Notes: a model not told the origin generated them from the letters alone. 41,216 nt of DNA from an uncultured Bacteroidales bacterium (GCA_902788865.1 CADALZ010000035.1:1-41216), one strand, 5' to 3'; counted from the first letter of the stretch, positions 23,393-32,049 are shown. Made by a program: numbers and translations.

Positions 23393-24109
23393 ATGAAAAG
23401 AGTGATTTTAATGATGGTGGCAGTGCTGACGATGATTTGCACAGCCAATGCCAAGGAAAGACTGGTGTATCAGACCGACAGCATCACTGGCGAAAGACTG
23501 GTGATAGAGGTGTATGACACCATGCGCAACGGACATGCCGAGGTGGACACGCTGAGCATCACACGCTATCCGGCCAAGAGCAGCTCAACAGTGCATTACG
23601 ACTATGACGATGACGACAGCGAACTGGAACAAGTTAGCGAGTTCCTGAACAAGAGTGGTTGGGCCATTATCATGATAACATTAGCATCCATCTTCGCCAT
23701 CTTCGTCCTACCGCTTCTTATCATCGCCCTCATCTTCTACTATCGCCACAAGAACCGCAAGGCGAAGTATGAACTGGCTGCCAAGATGATAGAGAAGGGA
23801 GAACCACTGCCTGCCGATCTGGAAGAATCTGTACGCGGACTGAGCGATATGGAGAGCCGAGGCATCAAGAATATGTGCATAGGCGCAGCCGTTACCATCT
23901 TCATCTGGGCTTTGACAGACAGCTTCGGACTGGCTTGCATCGGACTGATCGTCTTGGCCAACGGTGTGTCGCAATACATCATTGCCCGTCGCACCAAAGA
24001 GACGGAAGAAACCGTGGAGATGCGCAAACTGAAAGAAGAAGTAGATAGGCTGAAGAAACAGCAGCATGACAACACAGAAACCGTTGACACTGAAGAAGTA
24101 AATCTCTGA
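23393..24109 (+). CDS. DUF6249-like membrane protein with signal peptide
   Basis: 238 aa. Residues 1-20 look like a signal peptide (ending ANA). A ~60-aa extracytoplasmic region with an acidic DDDDSELEQ stretch follows. A strong membrane helix (~85-112), then a cytoplasmic segment RHKNRKAKYELAAKMIEKGEPLP, which is the hallmark of DUF6249 proteins. Two more helices follow near 155-190. The C-terminus is a charged coiled coil (ETVEMRKLKEEVDRLKKQQ). No biochemical function is known to me. It directly precedes an ECF sigma gene (19 bp) and a DUF5056 gene, so it probably belongs to that regulatory unit as a membrane sensor or target. Confidence 0.8.
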   Translation: MKRVILMMVAVLTMICTANAKERLVYQTDSITGERLVIEVYDTMRNGHAEVDTLSITRYPAKSSSTVHYDYDDDDSELEQVSEFLNKSGWAIIMITLASIFAIFVLPLLIIALIFYYRHKNRKAKYELAAKMIEKGEPLPADLEESVRGLSDMESRGIKNMCIGAAVTIFIWALTDSFGLACIGLIVLANGVSQYIIARRTKETEETVEMRKLKEEVDRLKKQQHDNTETVDTEEVNL

Positions 24110-24128
24110 GAATGAAGGAAGATAGAGC

Positions 24129-24671
24129 ATGGAGCAACTGAGCGACATAGCACTGGTCACACAGGTACTGCTGACGCACAACACGCGTGCGTTCGACAAG
24201 CTGGTGAGGAAATACCAATCGCCCATACGACGGTTTTTCCTCAACCAGACTTGTGGCGATAAGGAACTGAGTGACGACTTGGCGCAAGATACGTTTCTGA
24301 AGGCGTACACCAATCTGGCATCGTTCAGAAACCTGGCAAATTTCTCCACTTGGCTCTATCGTATTGCATATAACGTTTTTTATGATTATATTCGCAGCGT
24401 GAAACAGACCGAAGACCTGGAAGCAGCCAGTGCAGATGCCTCACTGACCACCGAACAGGCCGACTACGGTCAGCGTGCAGACGTCTATCAGGCACTGAGC
24501 CGCCTGAAAGAGATAGAACGCACCTGCATCACTCTTTTCTATATGGAAGAACTAAGCATAGACAAGATAGCAGGCATCACAGGCTGCCCCGCAGGGACAG
24601 TGAAAAGCCACCTGAGCCGTGGCAAGGAGAAAATGGCTCAATACTTAAAGAAGAATGGATATGGTAGATAA
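24129..24671 (+). CDS. ECF-type RNA polymerase sigma factor
   Basis: 180 aa. Region 2 is seen as AFDKLVRKYQSPIRRFFLNQ with ELSDDLAQDTFLKAY and FSTWLYRIAYNVFYDYIR. Region 4 is seen as LSRLKEIERTCITLFYMEELSIDKIA and then TGCPAGTVKSHLSRGKEKM, the DNA-recognition helix-turn-helix for -35 elements. The gene end overlaps the following small membrane protein by 17 bp, an arrangement typical of sigma/anti-sigma pairs. No classical zinc anti-sigma domain is present, so if the next protein is the anti-sigma it is of an unusual type. Confidence 0.93.
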   Translation: MEQLSDIALVTQVLLTHNTRAFDKLVRKYQSPIRRFFLNQTCGDKELSDDLAQDTFLKAYTNLASFRNLANFSTWLYRIAYNVFYDYIRSVKQTEDLEAASADASLTTEQADYGQRADVYQALSRLKEIERTCITLFYMEELSIDKIAGITGCPAGTVKSHLSRGKEKMAQYLKKNGYGR

Positions 24672-25005
24672 TGACGACATATTGCTGAAAGACTTCCTGC
24701 AGGCCAACAAGCAGGAGGTGGCAGACAATGGGTTTTCACGCCGCGTGATGAACCGACTGCCTGAGCGCAAAGCCCAGCTGCTGAGCTACTTGCTCTCTGC
24801 TGTGAGCTTAGTGCTGGTAGTGGTCCTCTTCTTCGTACAAGGAGGCGTGGGCTTGGTGGGCAGTGCCCTCAGAGAGGTGTTCCAGAACATCTCTTTCAGC
24901 GGCAACTTCTCCAGCCTCAACGGCACAGAGCCTTGGACGGTGGCAGTGGTAGCCGTGGTGCTGCTGTTCATGGGCTATGGGAAACTGGCCAATATGCCCG
25001 AATAG
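24655..25005 (+). CDS. DUF5056-like small membrane protein, candidate anti-sigma partner
   Basis: 116 aa. The N-terminal ~35 residues (DDILLKDFLQANKQEVADNG, then FSRRVMNRLPER) are cytoplasmic and match what I know of DUF5056. A first membrane helix lies at ~41-62 and a second at ~93-110, with a short linker between. Because its start lies inside the sigma-factor gene (ATG 24655 or 24661), translation is coupled to it. An anti-sigma or sensor role is inferred from position only; there is no HxxxCxxC zinc motif. Confidence 0.8.
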   Translation: MDMVDNDDILLKDFLQANKQEVADNGFSRRVMNRLPERKAQLLSYLLSAVSLVLVVVLFFVQGGVGLVGSALREVFQNISFSGNFSSLNGTEPWTVAVVAVVLLFMGYGKLANMPE

Positions 25006-25018
25006 TTTTCACCTCAGC

Positions 25019-25050
25019 TTTGTTTTTTTGATGCAGAAATAGTATTTTTG
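25019..25050 (+). promoter_or_regulatory. Bacteroidota promoter of the phospholipase-D-like gene
   Basis: TTTG at 25019-25022, a 20-nt spacer, then TATTTTTG at 25043-25050, a full consensus match. Start near 25057, leader about 15 nt to the GTG at 25072. Confidence 0.7.
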
Positions 25051-25071
25051 CATCCGAAAAATTAGTATAAG

Positions 25072-26307
25072 GTGAAAAGGCTGATTCTATTACTCATATT
25101 TCTCACACTTTGGGGGCTGAACACTGTGGCGCAGAACACCCAAAGCAGTGCGCTGATGCAGCAATACCTCACAGAAATGGGGGTGGATATCACGACGCAT
25201 AATCATGTGAAACTCTTCTTCAACGGGCACGACAAGTTCGAAGACTTGTTCCACTATTTCCGTCAGGCGAAGAGCAACATCAATCTGGAATACTTCAACT
25301 TCCGCAACGACTCCATTGCCAATCTGACCTTCGACATTCTGGGTGAGAAGGTGAAAGAGGGTGTGGCTGTGCGCGCCATGTTTGATGCTTTCGGAAACTC
25401 CAGCAACAACCAGCCGCTGAAGCGTACTCACATCAAGGCCATACGCGAGAAGGGCATCGAGCTGGTGAAGTTCGACCCCATCGTCTTCCCCTGGGTGAAC
25501 CACATCGTGCCACGCGACCATCGGAAAATCGTGGTGATAGATGGCAAGATAGGCTACACAGGTGGCATGAACATAGCCGACTACTACGTGAATGGCTTGG
25601 AGGGCATAGGTGCCTGGCACGACATTCACATGCGCATAGAGGGCGAGGCTGTGGCGAAGCTGCAAGACATCTTCCTCACTACGTGGAACAAGGAGACGAA
25701 GCAGCAGGTAGGAGGCGAGGAGTTCTACTATGAGCCTGCCACCTGGCCCGACAGTCTGAACACCACAATGGCCATCGTGGATCGTGCGCCTCGCAAGACC
25801 CCTAAGCACATACGCAGGGCATACGCCCACGCCATCGATGTGGCACAAGAGAAAATACAGATCATCAATCCGTACTTCGTGCCTACACGCTTGGTGCGCA
25901 AGGCGTTGAAGAACGCTATCAAACGTGGTATCGATGTACAAATTATGTTGCCTGCAAAGTCGGACATCCCCTTCACGCCCGATGTGGCAGAATACGTGGC
26001 GCACAAGCTCATGAAGAAGGGGGCTAAGGTTTACCTTTTCAACGGCGGTTTCCACCACTCCAAGGTGATGATGATAGACGATGCGTTCTGCACTGTGGGC
26101 ACAGCCAATCTGGACAGCCGAAGCCTGCGCTACGACTATGAAACCAACGCCTTCATCTTCGACAAGCAGGTGACTAAGCAGCTCACAGACCTCTTTGCAC
26201 GAGACCTGAAGAACTGCACCACGATGACGGCTGACTATTGGAAGCAGAAAAAGGGAGGGAAAAAATTCGTCGGATGGTTTGGAAATCTGCTCACTCCTTT
26301 CTTATAA
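25072..26307 (+). CDS. Phospholipase D/cardiolipin synthase-family protein with signal peptide
   Basis: 411 aa beginning at GTG. Two HKD catalytic motifs are present: [21 protein letters not shown] (first H and K near residues 150-152, shown in part) and [20 protein letters not shown] near 330. The family joins or hydrolyses phosphatidyl groups; cardiolipin synthase is the likeliest activity. Usual bacterial Cls enzymes are ~480 aa with two N-terminal membrane helices. This one has a single N-terminal hydrophobic stretch ending TVAQ that looks like a cleavable signal peptide, so it may act in the periplasm. It has its own promoter and ends 40 bp before thyA. Confidence 0.88.
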   Translation: MKRLILLLIFLTLWGLNTVAQNTQSSALMQQYLTEMGVDITTHNHVKLFFNGHDKFEDLFHYFRQAKSNINLEYFNFRNDSIANLTFDILGEKVKEGVAVRAMFDAFGNSSNNQPLKRTHIKAIREKGIELVKFDPIVFPWVNHIVPRDHRKIVVIDGKIGYTGGMNIADYYVNGLEGIGAWHDIHMRIEGEAVAKLQDIFLTTWNKETKQQVGGEEFYYEPATWPDSLNTTMAIVDRAPRKTPKHIRRAYAHAIDVAQEKIQIINPYFVPTRLVRKALKNAIKRGIDVQIMLPAKSDIPFTPDVAEYVAHKLMKKGAKVYLFNGGFHHSKVMMIDDAFCTVGTANLDSRSLRYDYETNAFIFDKQVTKQLTDLFARDLKNCTTMTADYWKQKKGGKKFVGWFGNLLTPFL

Positions 26308-26320
26308 TCTGAAAAATCAC

Positions 26321-26328
26321 TATCTTTA
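26321..26328 (+). promoter_or_regulatory. Possible -7 element of thyA
   Basis: TATCTTTA differs from TAnnTTTG by the last base and lies 19 nt before the thyA ATG. Weak support. Confidence 0.3.
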
Positions 26329-26347
26329 CAGGCAAAAGAAAGCATAT

Positions 26348-27142
26348 ATGAAACAATACTTAGACATACTGCAACGCGTACTGGATGAGGGCGTGCATAA
26401 GGAAGACCGCACAGGTACTGGTACAATAAGCGTTTTCGGCCATCAGATGAGGTTCAATCTGGAGGACGGTTTTCCCTGTCTGACTACCAAGAAGCTACAC
26501 TTGAAGTCGATTATCTACGAACTGCTGTGGCTCCTCAGAGGCGATACCAACGTACACTGGCTGCAAGAGCATGGGGTGCGCATCTGGAACGAGTGGGCCG
26601 ATGAGAACGGAGAACTGGGACCTGTTTATGGCCATCAGTGGCGCGCTTGGCCCGACTATGACGGTGGCACCATCGACCAAATCAAGCAGGTGGTGGATAT
26701 GATAAAGAAGAATCCCGACTCTCGTCGTCTGATAGTAAGTGCTTGGAACGTAGCAGAGGTGAACAAGATGGCACTGCCTCCTTGCCACACCATCTTCCAG
26801 TTTTATGTGGCCAATGGCCGACTGAGTTTGCAGCTATATCAGCGCAGTGCAGACCTCTTTCTGGGTGTGCCTTTCAACATCGCCTCTTATGCCCTGCTGC
26901 TGATGATGGTGGCTCAAGTGACTGGCCTCAAGGCAGGCGACTTTGTGCATACACTGGGCGATGCGCACATCTATTCCAACCACTTGGAGCAGGTGAAGCT
27001 GCAGCTGACGCGCGAACCTCGCCCGCTGCCAAAGATGCACATCAATCCTGAGGTGAAAGACCTGTTCGACTTTAAGTTTGAGGATTTCGAACTGACAGAT
27101 TATAACCCTTGGCCACACATCGCTGGTGTGGTGGCTGTCTAA
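26348..27142 (+). CDS. thyA: Thymidylate synthase
   Basis: Makes dTMP from dUMP using methylene-tetrahydrofolate. From the ATG at 26348 it is 264 aa, the same length as the E. coli enzyme. The catalytic cysteine is Cys146 in [12 protein letters not shown], preceded by the phosphate-binding RTGTGT (21-26) and [12 protein letters not shown]. The open frame starts 69 nt earlier inside the PLD-gene end, but that extension has no family match, so I reject it. folA follows 12 bp later; its product regenerates the folate oxidised by this enzyme. Confidence 0.97.
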   Translation: MKQYLDILQRVLDEGVHKEDRTGTGTISVFGHQMRFNLEDGFPCLTTKKLHLKSIIYELLWLLRGDTNVHWLQEHGVRIWNEWADENGELGPVYGHQWRAWPDYDGGTIDQIKQVVDMIKKNPDSRRLIVSAWNVAEVNKMALPPCHTIFQFYVANGRLSLQLYQRSADLFLGVPFNIASYALLLMMVAQVTGLKAGDFVHTLGDAHIYSNHLEQVKLQLTREPRPLPKMHINPEVKDLFDFKFEDFELTDYNPWPHIAGVVAV

Positions 27143-27154
27143 ATCGTAAACGCC

Positions 27155-27658
27155 ATGCTCTCTATCATCGCCGCCATAGACCAAAACAGCGCGCTGGGCT
27201 ATAAGAACCAGTTGCTCTTCTACCTGCCTGCAGACTTGAAGCATTTCAAGGCCCTGACCACAGGACACACCATCGTGATGGGCAGAAAGACGTTTGAATC
27301 GCTGCCTAAAGGTGCGCTCCCTAATCGCAGGAACATTGTCATCTCCACTCGTCGTGACCTCTCTTTTCCAGGCGCAGAGATATACCACTCCCTCGAAGAC
27401 GCTTTGGCGCATTGCGAAGCAGACGAGCACATCTATATAATAGGTGGTGCCAGTGTGTATAGGCAAGCCATGCCTCTGGCCGACGAACTTTGCATGACGC
27501 TGATAGACGCTGCTGCGCCTAAGGCCGATGCCTACTTCCCCCCTATCGATGCAGAAGTATGGGAAGAAAAAAGCAGGGAGTCTCATCAAGCAGACGAGAA
27601 ACATCCCTGCGACTATGCATTCGTGAACTACGAGCGGAAAGTGGCTCCTACTCTGTAG
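27155..27658 (+). CDS. folA: Dihydrofolate reductase
   Basis: Reduces dihydrofolate with NADPH. 167 aa. The opening LSIIAAIDQNSALGYKNQLL, then DLKHFKALTTGHTIVMGRKT, LPNRRNIVISTR and IYIIGGASVYRQAMPLADEL are the standard DHFR substrate- and cofactor-binding motifs. It is cotranscribed with thyA in the usual pairing. The last 11 bp overlap the convergent Lrp gene. Confidence 0.96.
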   Translation: MLSIIAAIDQNSALGYKNQLLFYLPADLKHFKALTTGHTIVMGRKTFESLPKGALPNRRNIVISTRRDLSFPGAEIYHSLEDALAHCEADEHIYIIGGASVYRQAMPLADELCMTLIDAAAPKADAYFPPIDAEVWEEKSRESHQADEKHPCDYAFVNYERKVAPTL

Positions 27659-28169
27659 CCATATCTATTTCTGGCACTTCATCGGCACCTTCATCCGTGA
27701 GGGCTGGGCTCAGCTCGATAGGCATCTGGCGCTTCAAGGCTTCATGGAAAGAGATCAGAGTCTCTGTGCGAGCCAAGTTGAGCGGCTGGAGCTTATCATG
27801 AATAATGCTGAGCAGATGGTGGTTATTGCGTGCATAGATTTTGATAAACATATCATACTTACCCGTGGTATAGTGACACTCCACTACCTCTGGAATAAGC
27901 GACAACTTCTCAATAACCTCTTCGAATGAGGATGGATCTTTCAAATACAGACCGATGTAGGCACACGTTTCATAGCCCACCTTCTCAGGATCGATGATGA
28001 ACTGCGATCCCTTCAAGATACCTAAGTTGGTAAGCTTCTGAATTCGCTGATGAATGGCGGCTCCTGACACATTGCAAGTTCTGGCTACCTCAAGAAAAGG
28101 AATGCGAGCATTGTTCGCAATCAACTTCAAAATTTGCTCGTCAAGAGCATCTAACTGATGATGTCCCAT
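27648..28169 (-). CDS. Lrp/AsnC-family transcriptional regulator
   Basis: 173 aa. The N-terminal AsnC helix-turn-helix is clear (LDALDEQILKLIANNARIPF, then LEVARTCNVSGAAIHQRIQKL). The C-terminal RAM/ligand domain contains VGYETCAYIGLYL, EVVECHYTTGKYDMFIKI and HDKLQPLNLARTETLISF. Such proteins form octamers and respond to amino acids. The C-terminal ~20 residues are an acidic extension. The effector cannot be told from sequence. It is divergent from the M64 peptidase gene. Confidence 0.93.
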   Translation of the reverse strand: MGHHQLDALDEQILKLIANNARIPFLEVARTCNVSGAAIHQRIQKLTNLGILKGSQFIIDPEKVGYETCAYIGLYLKDPSSFEEVIEKLSLIPEVVECHYTTGKYDMFIKIYARNNHHLLSIIHDKLQPLNLARTETLISFHEALKRQMPIELSPALTDEGADEVPEIDMATE

Positions 28170-28225
28170 AAAATTAAGTTTATTGCTTTATTAGTGATAT
28201 AATAGTTTCCAAAAATTTAATTCAA

Positions 28226-28233
28226 CAAAGTTA
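28226..28233 (-). promoter_or_regulatory. -7 element of the Lrp-type gene
   Basis: Minus strand TAACTTTG matches TAnnTTTG, 56 nt upstream of the ATG in AT-rich DNA. No -33 box at the right distance. Confidence 0.45.
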
Positions 28234-28307
28234 AAGAAAAATTTGTCTATTTCTAACATTTTGCAAATATTTTTTTTGCTCAGTCTACATTTTTGAATTT
28301 TATGTTA

Positions 28308-28315
28308 TATCTTTG
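28308..28315 (+). promoter_or_regulatory. -7 element of the M64 peptidase gene
   Basis: TATCTTTG matches TAnnTTTG, 24 nt upstream of the ATG at 28340. It overlaps the in-frame ATG at 28313, which argues against that earlier start. Confidence 0.55.
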
Positions 28316-28339
28316 GCGATAGATATTAACTATAATCTT

Positions 28340-29614
28340 ATGAAAAAGGTAATCATTTTTGCAATGGCTCTATGCTGCCATCTCCCTATGAACGCACAGC
28401 GCTTCGATGACTATTTTGAGGACAAGACGCTGCGGATAGACTATATCTTCAACGGAAATGCTGAGAGGCAGGAGATCAGTCTGGATGGGCTGGTATCGCT
28501 GCCTGGATGGGCAGGGCGCCGATCGAGGTTGGCAGAACTTCCACTTGAAGGCAACGGCCAGATCATCGTGCGAGACAGTCTCTCACAACAAGTGATTTAC
28601 AAGACCTCCTTCTCCACGCTATTCCAGGAATGGATGGAATTGGATGAACCGTCTAAGGTAACGAAAGGGTTCGAAAACACTTTCTTGGTGCCTTATCCTA
28701 AAAAAGCGGCAGAAGTGGAGGTGGTGCTCTTCGGCTTCGACCGCCAAGTAAAAGCGCGCATGAAGCACATGGTGGGTCCGAAGGATATTCTAATAAAACA
28801 GAAGGGACGCACGCACATCACACCCCATAAGTACATCCATCAAAGTGGAACGCCAGAGAAATGCATCGATGTGGCAATACTGGCAGAAGGTTATACAGCG
28901 TCAGAAATGGAGACGTTCTATAAGGATGCGGAAATAGCCGTTGAGAGCATGTTCAGTCACGAACCTTTCAAAAGCATGCAAGAGCGCTTTAACTTCGTGG
29001 CAGTGGCCAGTGAATCGGCCGATAGTGGTGTGAGCATCCCTAAGTATGGCGATTGGAAAAGCACGGCTTTCGGATCTCATTTCAGCACGTTCTATTCTGA
29101 TCGCTACCTCACAACCTCTCAACTGAAAAACGTGCACGATGCATTAGCTGGCATACCGTATGAACACATTATTATATTAGCAAATACGGAGGAGTATGGA
29201 GGTGGTGGCATCTACAACTCGCTCACACTCACAGCGGCCCATCACCCCGATTTCAGGCCTGTAGTGGTGCATGAATTTGGGCACAGCTTTGGAGGTCTTG
29301 CCGATGAGTATTTCTATGACAACGATGTGATGACAGACACCTATCCTAAGGGTGTAGAGCCCTGGGAGCCCAACGTGACAACGCTGGTGGACTTCGACTC
29401 CAAATGGAAGAAGTTGCTGCCTAAAGACACGCCAATCCCAACAAGCGCAGAAGACAGAGAGCGCACTATCGGTGTCTATGAGGGTGGCGCTTATTCCAGC
29501 AAGGGCATCTATCGCGGAGCATTCAACTGCCGCATGCGCACCAACCACTACCCCACTTTCTGCGCAGTATGTGAGCATGCGCTGAGAGAGATGATAGACT
29601 TTTATACGAAGTAA
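28340..29614 (+). CDS. Secreted M64-family zinc metallopeptidase (IgA peptidase M64)
   Basis: 424 aa from the ATG at 28340. A signal peptide ends near MNAQR. The N-terminal half is a beta-rich M64 N domain (to ~140). The catalytic domain contains the zinc motif HEFGHSFGGLADEY starting at residue 311, with His311 and His315 as ligands, Glu312 as base and the downstream Asp as third ligand. The C-terminal cysteines in FNCRMRTNHYPTFCAVCEHA are typical of the family. The name comes from a Clostridium IgA-cleaving enzyme; the substrate here is unknown. The ATG at 28313 would place nine residues before the signal peptide and overlap the promoter box. Confidence 0.93.
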   Translation: MKKVIIFAMALCCHLPMNAQRFDDYFEDKTLRIDYIFNGNAERQEISLDGLVSLPGWAGRRSRLAELPLEGNGQIIVRDSLSQQVIYKTSFSTLFQEWMELDEPSKVTKGFENTFLVPYPKKAAEVEVVLFGFDRQVKARMKHMVGPKDILIKQKGRTHITPHKYIHQSGTPEKCIDVAILAEGYTASEMETFYKDAEIAVESMFSHEPFKSMQERFNFVAVASESADSGVSIPKYGDWKSTAFGSHFSTFYSDRYLTTSQLKNVHDALAGIPYEHIIILANTEEYGGGGIYNSLTLTAAHHPDFRPVVVHEFGHSFGGLADEYFYDNDVMTDTYPKGVEPWEPNVTTLVDFDSKWKKLLPKDTPIPTSAEDRERTIGVYEGGAYSSKGIYRGAFNCRMRTNHYPTFCAVCEHALREMIDFYTK

Positions 29615-29648
29615 AATAATAACTGAAATTGAAATTAACTGAAACAAA

Positions 29649-29683
29649 AAAGAAGGTCATTGAGCGAATCAATGACCTTCTTT
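29649..29683. terminator. Bidirectional terminator between M64 peptidase and exbD genes
   Basis: A perfect 15-bp stem, AAAGAAGGTCATTGA with TCAATGACCTTCTTT, around a 5-nt loop. A-rich on the left and T-rich on the right, so it can serve both convergent transcripts. Confidence 0.85.
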
Positions 29684-29702
29684 CATATATGTAATCAACT
29701 AA

Positions 29703-30167
29703 TTACTGTTTCTTAGCAGCAGAATAGTTAATCTTCAAAGCATAAGCCCTACGAAGTGCTTCCTTGATATCAGTAACGATACCCATCTTGGTATCACGGT
29801 CCACCTTCAGAGAAACAGTCATCTGAGGCTGATCCTCCTCCTTCATGCTGGCACGCTCACCAATGATATAATCCTGAATCTCAGAAACCTCAGCAAAGCT
29901 ATCGTTGAGCTGAATACGAGACTCACTACCCAACTGCTTTTGGAACTCCTGAGTAGGAACACCTACGTAGATGAAAGTCACGAGTGACTTCTTCTCCAGC
30001 TTCTCCAACTCAGTTCCCTGAGGAGCCTTGAACTGAACCTTCAATGTCACCTCACGCATGGTGGTTACCATCATGAAGAAGAACAACAGAGAGAAGATCA
30101 AGTCAGGCAGTGAAGATGTGTTCAATTTTGGCATTGAACGGCCACCGGTTTTATTAAATTTTCCCAT
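29703..30167 (-). CDS. exbD: ExbD/TolR-family protein, second copy
   Basis: 154 aa. One N-terminal membrane helix (LPDLIFSLLFFFMMVTTMREV) carries the conserved Asp of the ExbD/TolR family, followed by a periplasmic domain. With ExbB it forms the proton channel that energises TonB. It starts 2 bp after the preceding exbD-like gene and ends the operon. Two different ExbD proteins with one ExbB is usual for this phylum. Confidence 0.9.
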   Translation of the reverse strand: MGKFNKTGGRSMPKLNTSSLPDLIFSLLFFFMMVTTMREVTLKVQFKAPQGTELEKLEKKSLVTFIYVGVPTQEFQKQLGSESRIQLNDSFAEVSEIQDYIIGERASMKEEDQPQMTVSLKVDRDTKMGIVTDIKEALRRAYALKINYSAAKKQ

Positions 30168-30169
30168 AC

Positions 30170-30760
30170 TTACTTATCTCCATACTTTTTAGGTTCAGCC
30201 TCTGAAATATTCTGAGGATAAATCTGACGGATAGACTCCTGCTGAACTTCATCACATTCAGCATAAGGCTTTCCAAACTTTGAATTGCCAATTTCATCAC
30301 GGAGCTCATTGTATGCAGCCACGAGTTCGTTCTGTACAAGGATATAAGCGTTGTAAGAAGAACCACGGTCGCATCGGAGTGAAATCACGTGATTAGTTGT
30401 CACCATAGTAGGTCCAAACAATGGAACATCAATCTGAGTCTTCTCAGGCATCTTAGGATCATCGTTTGGATTGGCGATAAATTCCTTTGCTCTAGCACGC
30501 AACTGCTCAACTGAGATGTATTCACCACCGCACATCAACTGGTCTTGGAAGTTGAGGAAGACGGTGAGAACGTTACGTTCTTTCAACTTAATATCATCAT
30601 TCTTCTGGTTCTGCTCAGGAGGAGGTGGCAAACGACGTGCCAGACCCTGGTCAGTATCCATAGAAGTGGTAATCAAGAAGAAGATCAGCAAAATGAAGGA
30701 AATATCCGCCGTTGAGCTTGAATTAAGCTCGGGAACTTCTCTTTTACCTTTTTTTGCCAT
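30170..30760 (-). CDS. exbD: ExbD/TolR-family protein, first copy
   Basis: 196 aa. The membrane helix STADISFILLIFFLITTSMD contains the channel Asp, followed by the proline-rich RRLPPPPEQN and a ~140-aa periplasmic domain, longer than the second copy. It should pair with ExbB in the TonB-energising motor. The preceding gene is 20 bp upstream. Confidence 0.92.
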   Translation of the reverse strand: MAKKGKREVPELNSSSTADISFILLIFFLITTSMDTDQGLARRLPPPPEQNQKNDDIKLKERNVLTVFLNFQDQLMCGGEYISVEQLRARAKEFIANPNDDPKMPEKTQIDVPLFGPTMVTTNHVISLRCDRGSSYNAYILVQNELVAAYNELRDEIGNSKFGKPYAECDEVQQESIRQIYPQNISEAEPKKYGDK

Positions 30761-30780
30761 ATTACTTTCCTCTTAGATTT

Positions 30781-31266
30781 TTAGATGAACTTTTTACGAA
30801 TTGAGAATACAAGCATCAATACCAGCATGAGGGCGATCATGAAGTAGATGGTGTACAAGAACATATCCGTAATCTTCAACCAGAATGGAACGTTCTCAGT
30901 ACCATCGTAACCAATCATGTTCAGTGGAGTACCATCACCGATGGTGTAAGTTACACCAAGGAGAACCACGATCAGAACGATACCTACCAATGACATCAAT
31001 GCACCCTTAGGATCATGCTTCAGCTGGCTGAAGAACTGATAAAGAGCTGAGATCAATGTAACTAAAATTGTAATAGCAGCCAAAGCGTACATCCAGAAGA
31101 GAACTGCATCTGTCTGAGCGGGCTCCCACATAGATGTATCGGCTACCAAGCGCTCTGCCTCTGGGGTGTCACCACCGAAGAAGAACAGGCAGAAGATTGC
31201 AATAGACAGCAGGATAATAGCTGCGAATACTGCGCCTGATACCTTTTGAATTCTAATTTTACCCAT
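30781..31266 (-). CDS. Four-helix membrane protein between ExbB and ExbD
   Basis: 161 aa. Membrane helices near 10-30, 57-80, 90-110 and 130-155, with a short RLVADTSMWEP periplasmic loop and a basic end (IRKKFI). I do not recognise a named domain. A protein of this type sits at the same place in exb operons of related bacteria as I recall. It may be an accessory part of the proton-channel complex; that is inferred from position only. Confidence 0.8.
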   Translation of the reverse strand: MGKIRIQKVSGAVFAAIILLSIAIFCLFFFGGDTPEAERLVADTSMWEPAQTDAVLFWMYALAAITILVTLISALYQFFSQLKHDPKGALMSLVGIVLIVVLLGVTYTIGDGTPLNMIGYDGTENVPFWLKITDMFLYTIYFMIALMLVLMLVFSIRKKFI

Positions 31267-31320
31267 AACTTTTCCTTTCTTAGATATTAGAAATTAACAA
31301 ACAGAAAATAAGAATTCTAA

Positions 31321-32049
31321 TTACTTCTTATATTTCAGGTTGTACTTTGTGATGAGGTCAAGCAGAGTAACTGAAGAATCCTCCATGTCACTAGTGATTG
31401 ACTCAATCTTAGACAGGATGTAGTTATAGAATACCTGAAGAATCAATGCAACAACGATACCGAAGATAGTAGTGATCAATGCCACCTTCATACCACCAGC
31501 CACAACTGTAGGGCTGATATCACCAACCTGCTGGATCTTATCGAATGCCTGCACCATACCGATCACAGTTCCCAAGAATCCCAGAGAAGGAGACATGGCG
31601 ATGAACAATGTGATCCAAGAGCAACCCTTCTCCAGATAACCAGCCTGAACGCCACCGTAAGAAACAACTGAACGCTCAACAGTATCCAGACCCTGGTCGA
31701 TTCTCATCAGACCCTGATAGTAGATAGAAGCGATAGGACCGCGAGTGTTACGAGCGATGTCCTTAGCACCCTCAACGTCACCTCTTTCGAGAGCCTCTTC
31801 AATCTGACCAACGAACTTCTTAGTGTTGATTTCAGCAAGTCCCAGATAGATAATACGCTCGATGCAGAATGCAAGACCGATTACCAATGCGATAGCAACC
31901 AATGACATGAAGGAAGCAGAACCTTCGATGTACTTGGTCTTCAATTCCTTGTGCAGACCACCGCTTTCAGCTTCTTGAGCCTGAGCCACTTGAGATGTGC
32001 CAAATGTCATGGCACCAATTACAGCAACAATTGCAAATAACTTTTTCAT
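31321..32049 (-). CDS. exbB: MotA/TolQ/ExbB proton-channel protein
   Basis: 242 aa. It begins with a signal-like hydrophobic stretch ending SQVAQAQEA. A first channel helix (SFMSLVAIALVIGLAFCIERI) follows, then a cytoplasmic loop, and two helices with the conserved LGFLGTVIGMVQAF and VALITTIFGIVVALILQVFYNY. It forms the pentameric stator that uses proton flow to drive TonB-dependent uptake. It leads a four-gene minus-strand operon exbB-unknown-exbD-exbD. The tonB gene lies 2.2 kb upstream on the same strand, separated by a tRNA and two unrelated genes. Confidence 0.93.
   Translation of the reverse strand: MKKLFAIVAVIGAMTFGTSQVAQAQEAESGGLHKELKTKYIEGSASFMSLVAIALVIGLAFCIERIIYLGLAEINTKKFVGQIEEALERGDVEGAKDIARNTRGPIASIYYQGLMRIDQGLDTVERSVVSYGGVQAGYLEKGCSWITLFIAMSPSLGFLGTVIGMVQAFDKIQQVGDISPTVVAGGMKVALITTIFGIVVALILQVFYNYILSKIESITSDMEDSSVTLLDLITKYNLKYKK

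Noticed and set aside
25090-26058. Long minus-strand ORF (322 codons) opposite the phospholipase-D-like gene
   Set aside because: It is antisense to a gene with two clear HKD motifs, and its translation shows no family features; it is a codon-bias shadow.
26279-26347. Upstream extension of thyA by 23 codons
   Set aside because: The length from 26348 and Cys146 match the family exactly; the extension lies in the PLD gene end and the promoter region.
27143-27154. Riboswitch or attenuator for thyA-folA
   Set aside because: The intergenic space is only 12 bp and the leader of thyA is about 20-40 nt; no room for a known folate riboswitch.
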